Positions 1-8,741 of a DNA stretch of 64,000 bases are shown here, one piece after another; position 1 is the stretch's first letter, and each line of letters begins with the position of its first letter. The notes under the pieces are model-generated. The model was not told the origin of the DNA and searched no databases. It saw nothing but the letters and a program-made list of their open reading frames with translations. Made by a program: the position numbers and the translations under genes. The DNA lies in NCBI GenBank assembly GCA_964521625.1, contig CAZFSM010000003.1, forward strand, positions 124,001 through 188,000, given 5' to 3'. Source of the DNA: UBA1444 sp964521625. GTDB lineage: Bacteria; Bacillota; Negativicutes; UBA1444.

Positions 1-637
1 TGATTCGCTGCGCTGTTTCAATAATATCTTTGCCGTGGTAGCCGTCTTCGGGAAAAACCACCGTCTGCCCGAGCAATTCCAGGTAACGGGCTTCCACCGA
101 AGCAGACAGATTGTCGATCTGATTGCCGGCATCATTGATATAGAACTCTTTCTGCACATCATAGCCAGCCGCTTGCATCAGATTGGCCAGCGCGCTGCCG
201 AAGGCGGCGCCGCGGCCGTGTCCCACGTGCAGCGGACCAGTCGGATTGGCGCTGACAAACTCAATCTGAATTTTTTGTTGTCGTCCTTCGGTCGTGTTGC
301 CATAGGCCTCGCCCTGATCGAGAATTTCCTGCAGCAAAGTATATAACCAGTCCGGTTTTAGATAAAAATTGATAAAACCGGGACCGGCAATTTCTGTCCG
401 CTCCAGCCAGGGACAATTCGTTAAGTTGAAAGTAGCTGCTGCAGAAATCGTTTGCGGGCTAGTCTTAAGATACCGCGCCGCCTGCATGGCAAAATTAGTG
501 GAAAAATCACCAAAACTTTTCTCCGGCGGCACTTCCAGCAATACTTCCGGTAGTTCGCCTTTTGGCAGTGTTCCTGTATCCATGGCAACAGTTGTCGCCG
601 CCGTTATTGCTCTTGCCAGCTGTTCCTTTATATTCAT
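1..637 (-). CDS. argS: Arginyl-tRNA synthetase, N-terminal part (cut by window edge)
   Basis: Class I aminoacyl-tRNA synthetase that charges tRNA-Arg in the cytoplasm. The visible 212 residues begin with the additional N-terminal domain (MNIKEQLARAITAAT...). They continue into the catalytic domain with the HIGH-type motif in ANPTGPLHVGHGRG at about residue 132, followed by the typical GSALANLMQAAGYDVQKEFYINDAGNQ stretch, here split across codons read on the reverse strand. The start is the ATG at 637, preceded on the minus strand by AGGAGGAACG. The C-terminal anticodon-binding part lies outside the window, so intactness cannot be judged. Confidence 0.95.
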   Translation of the reverse strand, partial: MNIKEQLARAITAATTVAMDTGTLPKGELPEVLLEVPPEKSFGDFSTNFAMQAARYLKTSPQTISAAATFNLTNCPWLERTEIAGPGFINFYLKPDWLYTLLQEILDQGEAYGNTTEGRQQKIQIEFVSANPTGPLHVGHGRGAAFGSALANLMQAAGYDVQKEFYINDAGNQIDNLSASVEARYLELLGQTVVFPEDGYHGKDIIETAQRI

Positions 638-733
638 CCACGTTCCTCCTGTGATTGGGCCAACCTTATTTTTGCAAACACGTGTCTATTATAGCAGTAG
701 TTGCGCCACTTGCCAATTCATTGGCAAATCAGC

Positions 734-2215
734 TCACAATGCCGATGCTATGGCTTCGGCGACTGTTTTCAGCACCAACCAGCGTGCATATTCTTTTGAA
801 TTCGCTGCAACAACCGTCCATGGCGCCTTGCGGGTCGATGTCCGGAACAACATTTCATCCACCGCCAATTTGTAGGCGTCCCATTTTTCCCGGTTTCGCC
901 AGTCTTCCGCAGTAATCTTCCACCGTTTCTCCAGCGTGTCTTCGCGTTCGCGGAACCGCAGCAGTTGCTCGTCTTTGTCGATATGAAGCCAGAATTTGAC
1001 GACCACTGCGCCATAATTAGTCAGTTGTTGTTCAAATTCATTGATTTCGCGGTAAGCCCGTCGCCAGTCCGTTTCCGGGCAAAAACCTTCAACACGCTCT
1101 ACCAGAACCCGACCATACCAGGTCCGGTCAAAAACGCTGATCCGCCCCGCAGCGGGGATGGCTTGCCAAAATCGCCACAAGTAATGGTGTGCTTTTTCGA
1201 TGTCATTGGGCGCCGCAACCGGAATCACCTCATAGCCACGCGGATCGAAGTGCTGTACCAGGCGTTTGATCGCGCCACCCTTGCCTGCCGCATCCCATCC
1301 TTCAAACAGGATGAGCACGGGAATTTTCTTCTTATAGCTCTCATAATGCATTTCATGCAGTTTTTTGCCAAAACGATCCATCGCTTTCTCATAGTCTTCC
1401 GGCTTCCACTCTTTAAGCATTGAAGCCCGATCAAGAATCGATGCTGTTTCTTTGCTGCTCTCGGCCAATTCCACTATCGCTGGCCTGAGAATTTTTTGTT
1501 GTTCCAGCCGGGCAATCTGCTGCTCGATAGCATGCGCTATCGTCTCGCAAATTTTCACGGCAGCAAACCGCCGGTCCATGGCGGCAACCGGAATCCATGG
1601 ACTGCAGTCCCGGTCGGTACGGCTCAGAGTTTCCTCAACAATCTCCGTATACTCCTCGTATTTACGATAACGTCGCCATTCCACTTCGCCGACCCGCCAG
1701 CGGGTAGCCGGGTCCTGTTCCAATTTTTGCATCCGCTGTTTCTGTTCTTTTTTAGTGATGTGCAGAAAGAACTTGAGCAAGATGCAGCCCGAATCAGTCA
1801 ACTGGCGCTCAAACGAAACAATCTCATCATAGGCCACGTTGATTTTTTCCGCCGGCGTCTGCCCATCAATCCGTTCCGCCAATACCCTGCTATACCAACT
1901 TTTGTCATAAATCATCAATTTACCGGCTGCCGGCAACGTATTCCAATATTGCCAAAGGAATGGATGGGCTGCCGTAGCGGCTTGACAGGTGTTGTTGGCA
2001 AACACCTTGAACCCCCGGGGATCTAGCCGCAGGATCAGCTCGTTGATCAATGTGCCCCGACCGGCAGCATCCCAGCCCTCAAACACGATAATCGCCGGAA
2101 TGCCCAAATCATGAATTTTCCGGTGCAATTCACCCAGCTGGTTAGCCAAAACATCCATGCGGTTCTTGTAATCACTTTTGACTAACTTCTGACCGAGATC
2201 GACCTGCTCAAGCAT
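734..2215 (-). CDS. pap: Polyphosphate:AMP phosphotransferase, tandem PPK2 domains
   Basis: Cytoplasmic kinase of the polyphosphate kinase 2 family, 493 aa with two PPK2 domains in a row (roughly residues 20-240 and 265-490). Each carries its own Walker A-like loop, FEGWDAAGRGT in the first and FEGWDAAGKGG in the second. Each also carries a lid-region DRTWYGRV/DKSWYSRV motif. Two-domain members of the family (PPK2 class II) phosphorylate AMP to ADP with polyphosphate. That substrate is inferred from architecture. A longer frame reaches 2269, but the ATG at 2215 has a GGGAGGGTG ribosome site and starts where the family normally begins. Monocistronic between argS and a divergent secreted-protein gene. 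Confidence 0.9.
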   Translation of the reverse strand: MLEQVDLGQKLVKSDYKNRMDVLANQLGELHRKIHDLGIPAIIVFEGWDAAGRGTLINELILRLDPRGFKVFANNTCQAATAAHPFLWQYWNTLPAAGKLMIYDKSWYSRVLAERIDGQTPAEKINVAYDEIVSFERQLTDSGCILLKFFLHITKKEQKQRMQKLEQDPATRWRVGEVEWRRYRKYEEYTEIVEETLSRTDRDCSPWIPVAAMDRRFAAVKICETIAHAIEQQIARLEQQKILRPAIVELAESSKETASILDRASMLKEWKPEDYEKAMDRFGKKLHEMHYESYKKKIPVLILFEGWDAAGKGGAIKRLVQHFDPRGYEVIPVAAPNDIEKAHHYLWRFWQAIPAAGRISVFDRTWYGRVLVERVEGFCPETDWRRAYREINEFEQQLTNYGAVVVKFWLHIDKDEQLLRFREREDTLEKRWKITAEDWRNREKWDAYKLAVDEMLFRTSTRKAPWTVVAANSKEYARWLVLKTVAEAIASAL

Positions 2216-2319
2216 ATCTTCACCCTCCCCGCAAGGTTTCTTTGCACCACAGAGTGTATCATTCGCCAATTCATGGTAAAATATCGGTAGAATCCGATAC
2301 TATATAATGAGGTGAAACG

Positions 2320-2826
2320 ATGAAATCAACCAGATGCCAACTGCTATCCGTATTGTTACTGGCAGGACTGCTGCTACTGAGCGTGCAGACTGCAGCATTT
2401 GCCGCCAAAGCACCCGCTCCGGCGCCCGTAACACCACCTGCCGCACCTGCGCCGACCGCTGTCGTGCCGATTGAAATTCGCGCCCATGCCTATGATGCCA
2501 TCGGAACTGCTCTGATTCAGCGAACCACTGACATCTTCGCCAATGACAGGCGATTCCAGCTTGTTACCAGTGCTGAGCCGAGCCGGGTTATTATTAATGT
2601 GTCAACCCAGGCCAGCAAAAGCAACAAGGAACCTGTAACGGCTTACGGTCTGGCTGTCACATTCAAACTACCCACCAGCGTAGACCGCCTGTTTGCCGGC
2701 AACACCGTCGGTGTGTGCAGCATGAAGGAAGTTCCCGTCGATGCACAGGGAATCGTTGACATGACCTGGAGTCTGGTGGAAAACTTTCCCGATCTATTGG
2801 CTAAAGTACAAAAACCGGTCAAATAG
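2320..2826 (+). CDS. Secreted protein of unknown function with Ala/Pro-rich linker
   Basis: 168 aa. A clear Sec signal peptide (positive MKSTRC, long Leu-rich core, AFA-A cleavage site near residue 29) is followed by an Ala/Pro-rich linker to about residue 48. A compact domain of about 120 residues comes next, starting VVPIEIRAHAYDAIGTALIQRTTDIFAND. The domain has alternating beta-strand and helix character and ends MTWSLVENFPDLLAKVQ. I do not recognise the family. The GAGGTGA ribosome site sits 5 nt before the ATG. It stands alone, divergent from the PPK2 gene and convergent with the PfkB kinase, and is closed by a terminator at 2849-2880. Its place is outside the membrane or in the periplasm; function unknown. 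Confidence 0.8.
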   Translation: MKSTRCQLLSVLLLAGLLLLSVQTAAFAAKAPAPAPVTPPAAPAPTAVVPIEIRAHAYDAIGTALIQRTTDIFANDRRFQLVTSAEPSRVIINVSTQASKSNKEPVTAYGLAVTFKLPTSVDRLFAGNTVGVCSMKEVPVDAQGIVDMTWSLVENFPDLLAKVQKPVK

Positions 2827-2848
2827 AAGACTACCAAACACTCAGTTC

Positions 2849-2880
2849 AAAACTCCGGGATAACCGGAGTTTTTTTATTT
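2849..2880. terminator. Bidirectional intrinsic terminator between convergent genes
   Basis: AAAACTCCGG (2849-2858) and CCGGAGTTTT (2864-2873) form a 10-bp stem with a GATAA loop, followed on the plus strand by TTTATTT and on the minus strand by an A/T-rich side. It lies between the secreted-protein gene and the 3' end of the PfkB gene and probably serves both. Confidence 0.85.
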
Positions 2881-3840
2881 GCTGCGAAACTGGGCCAGTT
2901 GCTCGACTAGCTGGATGCAATTGTTTTCCGGCGACTGAATCGTGCAGGCTGCCACATGGGTTCCCGTGACAGTCGCGGCGGCAAGAGACTCGCCCTGCGC
3001 CAGAGCGGCCACAGCGCCTGAAAAGAATGCATCGCCGGCGCCGCAGGTATCGACGACTTTGACCGGCAACGCCGGCTGAAAGCCCCGCTCCTCGGTAGCC
3101 GTATCATAATACACGCTACCATGGGCCCCCAGTGTTACCACCAGCGCCTGCAGACCCATTTCCTTCGTCACTTGAGGTAATCGCGCCAAAATCTTGTCCG
3201 AATCAGCATCGGCAAATTCTTCACCGCACAGCCGGCCAAGTTCGATGTGGTTGCAGACAAACAAAGCTAATCCTTGCAATACATCGGGCGACTTCATGAC
3301 CACTTCCAGATTGCCGGGAAGTCCGTACACCGGCTTTGCTTTCTTTTTGGCCAACTTCAAAACCTGCCGGGTAATCCGTTCGTTTAAATCCAATTCCAGC
3401 GCGACATGCGTCGCCTGCTCCATCATCGCGTCACCCATCAAGGATAATGAATTTTCCATTCCCTGCAGGTCCGGCATTTGCGATATCGAACCGGCCAGTT
3501 CGCCGTTTTCATCCATAACAGCCAGCCACATTCCCATGCCGCCAGCATCGGTCCGCGCCAAAAACGAGCTCCTCACTCCGCAGGCTGCCAGCCGGTCGAC
3601 CACATCGTTGCCGATCGAGCCCTTGTCCACGCTTGAGACCAGGCTGGTCGGCAATCCCAGTCGGCCAATATTCTCCGCCACATTGCGACCGACACCGCCA
3701 TGGACGAACTTCACCGAACCGACATTACGCCCCTGCGGATCGTAATGCACGGCGGAAAATCCCTTGCAGTCAACAAATACCGTCCCCACAACCAAAACAT
3801 GTGTCGCCAGATCGCATCCCTCTTCTCCAGATAATCTCAT
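2875..3840 (-). CDS. PfkB-family carbohydrate/nucleoside kinase
   Basis: 321 aa ribokinase-like kinase. The N-terminal GG motif occurs in VKFVHGGVGRNVAENIGRLG (about residues 43-62), and the catalytic/anion-hole signature DTCGAGDAFFSGAVAAL lies near residue 265, with the Asp base in GAGD. Family members phosphorylate sugars or nucleosides; the substrate cannot be read from sequence. The ATG at 3840 has no ribosome site in front of it. A GGAGAAGAGGG stretch lies inside the first codons, so translation may begin at a non-ATG codon about 10 residues later, just before ATHVLVVG. It follows speD on the same strand but a terminator lies between them. Confidence 0.88.
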   Translation of the reverse strand: MRLSGEEGCDLATHVLVVGTVFVDCKGFSAVHYDPQGRNVGSVKFVHGGVGRNVAENIGRLGLPTSLVSSVDKGSIGNDVVDRLAACGVRSSFLARTDAGGMGMWLAVMDENGELAGSISQMPDLQGMENSLSLMGDAMMEQATHVALELDLNERITRQVLKLAKKKAKPVYGLPGNLEVVMKSPDVLQGLALFVCNHIELGRLCGEEFADADSDKILARLPQVTKEMGLQALVVTLGAHGSVYYDTATEERGFQPALPVKVVDTCGAGDAFFSGAVAALAQGESLAAATVTGTHVAACTIQSPENNCIQLVEQLAQFRSK

Positions 3841-3845
3841 GTCGG

Positions 3846-3890
3846 TAAAAAGCGAAACGGGCCTGCCTTCGGGAGAATGCGACCCGTTTT
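3846..3890. terminator. Intrinsic terminator after speD
   Basis: AAACGGG (3855-3861) pairs with CCCGTTT (3883-3889), with a partly paired centre. On the minus strand the hairpin is followed by CGCTTTTTACC. It separates speD from the downstream PfkB gene. Confidence 0.65.
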
Positions 3891-3899
3891 TTGTGTCGT

Positions 3900-4748
3900 T
3901 TATACTTTGGGAATATTTCGCCCGGAAAAAATCTCATTCATTTCTTTTTTTAGCCGTTGTTTGATTTTTTTCTTTTCCGAAGTAATCAATTCCTTCTTGG
4001 CAGTGCCAAACAGGTAGTTGTCGAGGTCGAATTCCTTGAGGATCATCTTGGTGTGAAAAATATTGTCCTGATAGACATTCACGTCGATAGTCTGATATTC
4101 ATCGCGAGTTTCTTTGGAAATATAGTTTTGGATCGAATTGATCTTGTGATCGATAAACAGTTTTTTGCCGTTGATGTCGCGGGTAAAACCGCGGACACGA
4201 TAATCGATGGCCACAATATCCGAGCTGAAGCTGTTGATCAGATAATTCAGCGCCGTCAGCGGTGAAATCCGTCCGCAGGTCGATACATCGATATCCGCCC
4301 GAAAAGTGCTGATCCCCTGGTCAGGATGGCTTTCCGGATAGGTGTGTACCGTAATGTGGCTCTTGTCCAGATGCGCAACCACCGCATCTGTCTGCTTCTT
4401 TTTCTTCTTTTTCTTTTTCGGTTCATCCTCGTCAAGCTCGTCGACGATTTCAGCCACCAAGGCTTCCGAAGCTTCCTTGTCCTCGGCAACCAGCATCGTC
4501 ACACTCGAACCCTGCGGTTCATAATCCTGCTGGGCAATATTCAGGATATTGGCGCCGATGATCTTGGCCACTTCGGTCAGGATTCCGGTCAAACGCTCGG
4601 CATTGTATTCTTCATCGATGTATTCAATGTATTCGCGGCGATGCTGGGGAGTTTTGGCGTAACAAATATCATACATGTTAAAGCTCAAGGTTTTAGTCAG
4701 GTTATTGAATCCATAGAGCTTGATTTTTTTGATTTTTTTTACCTGCAT
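3900..4748 (-). CDS. speD: S-adenosylmethionine decarboxylase proenzyme, E. coli type, with a poly-Lys insert
   Basis: 282 aa; makes decarboxylated SAM for spermidine synthesis. The self-processing site is visible as DKS130HITVHTYPES: cleavage before Ser130 would create the pyruvoyl cofactor. Cys158 in STCGR is the likely proton donor. The length and the LYGFNNLTKTLSFNMYDICYA start match the long, E. coli-like (class 1b) SpeD rather than the short Bacillus/Thermotoga type. Just before the processing site sits an acidic-then-basic insert, DELDEDEP followed by eight Lys in a row (111-118), which I do not expect in the family. The ATG at 4748 has an AGAGGA site. No speE is adjacent. Confidence 0.95.
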   Translation of the reverse strand: MQVKKIKKIKLYGFNNLTKTLSFNMYDICYAKTPQHRREYIEYIDEEYNAERLTGILTEVAKIIGANILNIAQQDYEPQGSSVTMLVAEDKEASEALVAEIVDELDEDEPKKKKKKKKQTDAVVAHLDKSHITVHTYPESHPDQGISTFRADIDVSTCGRISPLTALNYLINSFSSDIVAIDYRVRGFTRDINGKKLFIDHKINSIQNYISKETRDEYQTIDVNVYQDNIFHTKMILKEFDLDNYLFGTAKKELITSEKKKIKQRLKKEMNEIFSGRNIPKV

Positions 4749-4841
4749 TACGATCCTCTTTTCCCGCCCCGGCGATATTTTTCAAACCAAATACTAACAG
4801 ATTTTGCGCTCAGTTACAATGTAAAATTTAACGCTACAATT

Positions 4842-5558
4842 TTACAGGCCGGTTTCCTGCCAACAGCAATATATACCGAGACTTCCTTCGCTTAAGCCGA
4901 CCCTAATCTTTTGCGCACCCACAGCCAGCCGGTTGCTGATTGCAGCCGGCGCCTGCATCGACAGATCGATTCCCTCAAGTGGCCAATGCACGCCCTGGCT
5001 CGTCACCTGGCGGCAAACTGGCGTAAGCGGGATTAGTGATATAGTTTTCGGCTGTTGAACAAATTCAATATCCAGCTGTTGTCCGCCAGGCAAAAAAAAC
5101 ATCGCTTCGGCCTGATCGACAATCCCGGCTATACTGAGTCCCGAGTCGGTCGCCTGCAATAAACTGAACACATTGGACCAGGCGTGGTCGAACCGGCCAC
5201 CCCAACCGCCAGTCAACAGAACCGCAGCGTCGGAACGCTGCACGGCCAGTTCGCGCAAGGCGAGTTGCAGATCGGTATAATCTTTGTCCACCGGGTATCG
5301 CACCGTCGGAACCTTAAGCGCTTCCAACCATTGCCAGGAGGACGTTTCACTACTATCGGCATCGCCCAAAAGAATCTCCGGGACCACCGCTGCTGCGCGG
5401 CAAATGTCGGCTCCTCGGTCGACGGCCCATATCGGATAAAGCTGCGCCATTGACGCAAGCCAGCTGGCGGCAGGAGCACGTCCGCCGGCTACCAGAACGA
5501 CCGTTTCTGCTTCGGCCTGTTGAAATACAACCGTACATTGCGGGATTGTTATCTTCAT
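4842..5558 (-). CDS. thiN: Thiamine pyrophosphokinase
   Basis: 238 aa; converts thiamine plus ATP to thiamine diphosphate in the cytoplasm. Family motifs are visible in order: WAVDRGADICRA (about residue 44), ILLGDADSSE (about 62, acidic metal-binding), VRYPVDKDYTDLQLAL (about 86) and LTGGWGGRFDHAWSN (about 115). The C-terminal half is the thiamine-binding beta-sandwich, ending LSEGSLGIYCCW. It lies 15 nt downstream of the ABC-F gene and so is probably co-transcribed with it. The ATG is preceded by GGGGGGACGG. About 93 nt separate it from speD. No THI-box riboswitch was seen. Confidence 0.92.
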   Translation of the reverse strand: MKITIPQCTVVFQQAEAETVVLVAGGRAPAASWLASMAQLYPIWAVDRGADICRAAAVVPEILLGDADSSETSSWQWLEALKVPTVRYPVDKDYTDLQLALRELAVQRSDAAVLLTGGWGGRFDHAWSNVFSLLQATDSGLSIAGIVDQAEAMFFLPGGQQLDIEFVQQPKTISLIPLTPVCRQVTSQGVHWPLEGIDLSMQAPAAISNRLAVGAQKIRVGLSEGSLGIYCCWQETGL

Positions 5559-5573
5559 CTGCCGTCCCCCCGT

Positions 5574-7520
5574 TCAGTTGCCGCCGTTTTCCGCCTGTTC
5601 CAGTTCAGCCAGTTCGAGGCCGGTCGCCTCCCAATCTTGGTATGCCTTATCCAGAGCTGTTTTCATCTGTTCATGTTCCTCACCCAGTTTGCGGCTATCC
5701 ACCGGGTCGGCATGCGAGGCAGGATCGTTGATTCGTCGCTCCAGCTCACCCAGCATGATTTCGCGTTCGCCAATTTCCTTCTCCAACCGGCTTAGTTGGC
5801 GTTGGCATTCCTGACGGCGCTTCAGCGGTGAAGTGTTTCGTTTTTCCGATCGTTCGCCTTTGGGCGCTTTCGGTCGCGCTTCGGCGCCGGTGTTTCGGCC
5901 CGGTTCCGCCAGCGATGCCTGGACAGCGGCCTGCGCCGCCTTGTATTCACTGTAATTTCCCGGATACGAAGCCAGTTTGCCGTTTTCAAACGCCAGTAAA
6001 CGGTCGGCAATCCGGTCAATCAGATAACGGTCATGGGAAACCAACAGCAGTGTTCCCGGAAAAGCGTCCAGAGCCTCTTCGACTGCTTCCCGCGCCGGAA
6101 TATCGAGATGGTTGGTCGGTTCATCCATCACCAGAAAATTGGCGCCGGACAACAGAATTTTCAGCAGGGCCAGACGGGCCTTTTCGCCGCCGGACAAATC
6201 ACCGACCAGTTTAAACACTTCATCGCCACGAAACAAGAACCGCCCCAGCACCTTACGGGCCCGGTCTTCAGTCAGACCACACCGAAATACGATTTCGTCA
6301 AGCACCCGCACCGCATCGTTCAATTCTTCAAATTCCTGCGAATAGTAGCCAATGCGAGCCCGCGGGCTGTTGCGCACGCGTCCCTTCAGCGGCTGCAATT
6401 CGTCCAGTAATAGTCGCAACAGCGTTGTTTTGCCGACACCGTTCGGTCCCATCAACGCCACCTTTTCACCGCCACGCAGCAAAAACGAAATGTTTTCGAA
6501 CACCGGCTCGCTGCAATAGCCTGCCGTCACTTCGACGAACTCGCTCATCCGTTCCGGCACTTCATCACAGTCGGGAAAGAAGAATTGCATCGCTTCGTAG
6601 GTTTCCGGCCGCTCCAGTCGTTCCAGTCGGTTCAGTTGGGATTGCCGGCCACGCGCCTGCTTCGATTTGATGCCCGCTTTATAACGGCGAATGTATTCTT
6701 CGGTTTCGACGATTTTCTCCTGTTGCTGCTCGTACGCCGCCAGTGCCGCCGTCAGGCGCATGGCTTTTTGTTCGACATAACCGGAATAACCGGCCGCATA
6801 CTCTGTCAGCGAACCATTGGCCAATTCCAGCGTTCGACTTGTCACCGCATCCAGAAAATAACGGTCATGGGAAACGACCAGCACGGCGCCGGGATAATCC
6901 CGCAAATACCCCTCCAACCATTCGGACCGTTCCAGGTCCAGGTGATTCGTCGGTTCATCCAGACAGAGAAAATCCGGTTGACGGACCAGTTCGCGGGCCA
7001 GCGCAATACGGGTTTTCTGACCACCGGAGAACTCTGCGGCATTGCGGGCCAAATCCTGTTCGGAAAAACCCAGGCCAAGCGAAATCTGCCGAATCCGACT
7101 GTCCATCGCGTAGCCATCTGCATGCTCGAATCGCGCCATCACTTCCGCGTACTCCGTCAGCAGGGCCGCCGGGGCACTGTCCCCCATCGCCGCCAGCTGC
7201 GCTTCGATCTGCCGCATATGGGCTTCCCATGCAAGAACATCCTGATATGCCTGTTTCAATTCTTCCAGCACGGTTCGTCCACCAAAGTCGACTTCCTGCC
7301 GCACATAGCCCACTGCACAGGAGCGAAACCAGCTGACCTGTCCGCCGTCAGAGCGCTCCTCGTCGAGCAGACAACGCAACAGAGTCGTTTTGCCAGCTCC
7401 GTTTGGGCCCACAAAACCGACCTTTTCGCCTCGTCTGATTTCAAAACCGATCCCTGTATAGAGCACCCGTTCGCCGAAATATTTAGCCAGGTCCGTGACC
7501 TTCAGCAGTAATTCTGCCAT
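5574..7520 (-). CDS. ABC-F family ATPase (Uup/YdiF-like)
   Basis: 648 aa soluble protein with two ATP-binding cassettes and no membrane segments, so a ribosome- or RNA-acting ABC-F protein rather than a transporter. The first cassette has GPNGAGKTTL near residue 38, signature SGGQKTRIALA and Walker B FLCLDEPTNHLDLE. The inter-domain linker (about residues 240-310) is Arg/Gln-rich and helical. The second cassette has GPNGVGKTTL, LSGGEKARLALL and LVMDEPTNHLD. The last about 100 residues are a Glu/Arg-rich coiled coil, as in the Uup/YdiF group. Start ATG 7520 with AAGGGAG. Target ribosomal state and any antibiotic resistance cannot be inferred. Confidence 0.92.
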   Translation of the reverse strand: MAELLLKVTDLAKYFGERVLYTGIGFEIRRGEKVGFVGPNGAGKTTLLRCLLDEERSDGGQVSWFRSCAVGYVRQEVDFGGRTVLEELKQAYQDVLAWEAHMRQIEAQLAAMGDSAPAALLTEYAEVMARFEHADGYAMDSRIRQISLGLGFSEQDLARNAAEFSGGQKTRIALARELVRQPDFLCLDEPTNHLDLERSEWLEGYLRDYPGAVLVVSHDRYFLDAVTSRTLELANGSLTEYAAGYSGYVEQKAMRLTAALAAYEQQQEKIVETEEYIRRYKAGIKSKQARGRQSQLNRLERLERPETYEAMQFFFPDCDEVPERMSEFVEVTAGYCSEPVFENISFLLRGGEKVALMGPNGVGKTTLLRLLLDELQPLKGRVRNSPRARIGYYSQEFEELNDAVRVLDEIVFRCGLTEDRARKVLGRFLFRGDEVFKLVGDLSGGEKARLALLKILLSGANFLVMDEPTNHLDIPAREAVEEALDAFPGTLLLVSHDRYLIDRIADRLLAFENGKLASYPGNYSEYKAAQAAVQASLAEPGRNTGAEARPKAPKGERSEKRNTSPLKRRQECQRQLSRLEKEIGEREIMLGELERRINDPASHADPVDSRKLGEEHEQMKTALDKAYQDWEATGLELAELEQAENGGN

Positions 7521-7558
7521 CGTTTACTCCCTTTCCTTGCTACGGTCGGAGACAGAAT

Positions 7559-8731
7559 CTAAAAGTATTCGCTGATAAAATTGCGTTCAGCCGGGAAAAT
7601 CGCCGTGAGCAAATCCCGTTCCCGTTCGTTCACCCGAAGTCCGTCAACTGCCGACAACAACTCCGTCGCCGGGCGTTGACCAAAATAAAGCTGGCTAAGC
7701 AACGCCACGCTGAGAACCAAATCCGGTTCGCCAGCCGCCGGATCAGAAGTCCAGCGGCCTGTACCCTGGCTGATCTGCCAACAAAAGCGGCCCGCATTCC
7801 AGGGCGCCAGCGGATCCGTCAGCTCCACCGTCAGATTTTCCGTCAGTCCAGCGGGAAAGGACATTAAGTTTAATGCCGCCTGGCAATCGGTCAGTCGCCC
7901 CATCAGGAACGGTTCGCTGTGCGATGCGGCAAATAGAACGGAGGCCTGCTCTTCTGATGGATCTTCCCATTCCAGCCGATTCACGCCGCTACCCTCAGTT
8001 TGTTGCAGCAAAAATTTCCACAACGGATCAATCTCTGTTGAATCGCACCAGATCAGCTCACGCACGCGTAGCAAATCGCCATCAATCTTATATAGAACAT
8101 AACCGACTGGTTCAGCTTCTTTCAGCAGCACGCCGGCTTTACCACCGTCGCCGCGGTGATCAGCCAGAAGCCTGCTCCAGTCGGATGGCTGTCGGCAAAC
8201 ATAGGCATGACGCGATTGAACAAATTTTTGATATAACGCTGACAACACTATAGTATCGTTACTATCAGCCAGCCAGGTCAATCCGGTATCAGGCGCCGAT
8301 TCCAGCAAAACTTCCGCCACCGCCAGCGGCAAGTGATAGAAGCGCCGTGAATAACAGAAGTCCCAACCTAACGGACGATAAAAATCTGGCCAACGGGGTT
8401 GCAAGATACTGATGCTGACTCCGGTTCGCTTCAGTACAGCCAACGCAGTCGCCATGATTTCGCGGCCGAGCCCGCTGCCGCGCAGTGCTTCGTCCACGCA
8501 CACACCAACGAAATAAACCGTATCCCGCCAGGCGCCGCGCAAAAACTGCCGATGCGGCAACAGATGGGCCTGTGCAGCAATCGTGCCGTCTTTCACGCCA
8601 ACCCAGGTATGTTCTGCTTTATAATGGTGGGAAAAATACCAGCTGGTCCAGGGCTCTTCCTCGCCAAAACATTGGCCCCATAGCTGCCTTATCGCCGGAA
8701 ATTCTTCGTCCCGGCAAAACCGGTATTCCAT
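7559..8731 (-). CDS. GNAT acetyltransferase, Eis-like with C-terminal SCP2-type domain
   Basis: 390 aa. The N-terminal GNAT fold contains the acetyl-CoA loop region DTVYFVGVCVDEALRGSGLGREIMATALAVLKRTG (acetyl-CoA-binding R-G-x-G-L-G). A second divergent GNAT-like middle follows. The C-terminal part (NLTVELTDPLAPWNAGRFCWQISQG... ending LLTAIFPAERNFISEYF) resembles the sterol-carrier-like domain of Eis-type enzymes. Such proteins acetylate amines of small molecules or proteins; the substrate is unknown here. The open frame reaches 8845, but the ATG at 8731 has AAGGAGAG and lies 10 nt after the stop of the upstream DUF2156 gene, which fixes the start and suggests co-transcription. Confidence 0.88.
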   Translation of the reverse strand: MEYRFCRDEEFPAIRQLWGQCFGEEEPWTSWYFSHHYKAEHTWVGVKDGTIAAQAHLLPHRQFLRGAWRDTVYFVGVCVDEALRGSGLGREIMATALAVLKRTGVSISILQPRWPDFYRPLGWDFCYSRRFYHLPLAVAEVLLESAPDTGLTWLADSNDTIVLSALYQKFVQSRHAYVCRQPSDWSRLLADHRGDGGKAGVLLKEAEPVGYVLYKIDGDLLRVRELIWCDSTEIDPLWKFLLQQTEGSGVNRLEWEDPSEEQASVLFAASHSEPFLMGRLTDCQAALNLMSFPAGLTENLTVELTDPLAPWNAGRFCWQISQGTGRWTSDPAAGEPDLVLSVALLSQLYFGQRPATELLSAVDGLRVNERERDLLTAIFPAERNFISEYF

Positions 8732-8741
8732 CGCTCTCTCC

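Noticed and set aside
2270..2319. TATAAT at 2303-2308 as the promoter of the secreted-protein gene
   Set aside because: It lies only about 12 nt before the start codon and would put the ribosome site at or before the transcription start; no -35 box at the right distance.
6585..7511. 308-codon plus-strand frame opposite the ABC-F gene, and 56533-57669 opposite the hybrid kinase
   Set aside because: Both are complements of strongly supported genes, lack start signals and have no family-like sequence.
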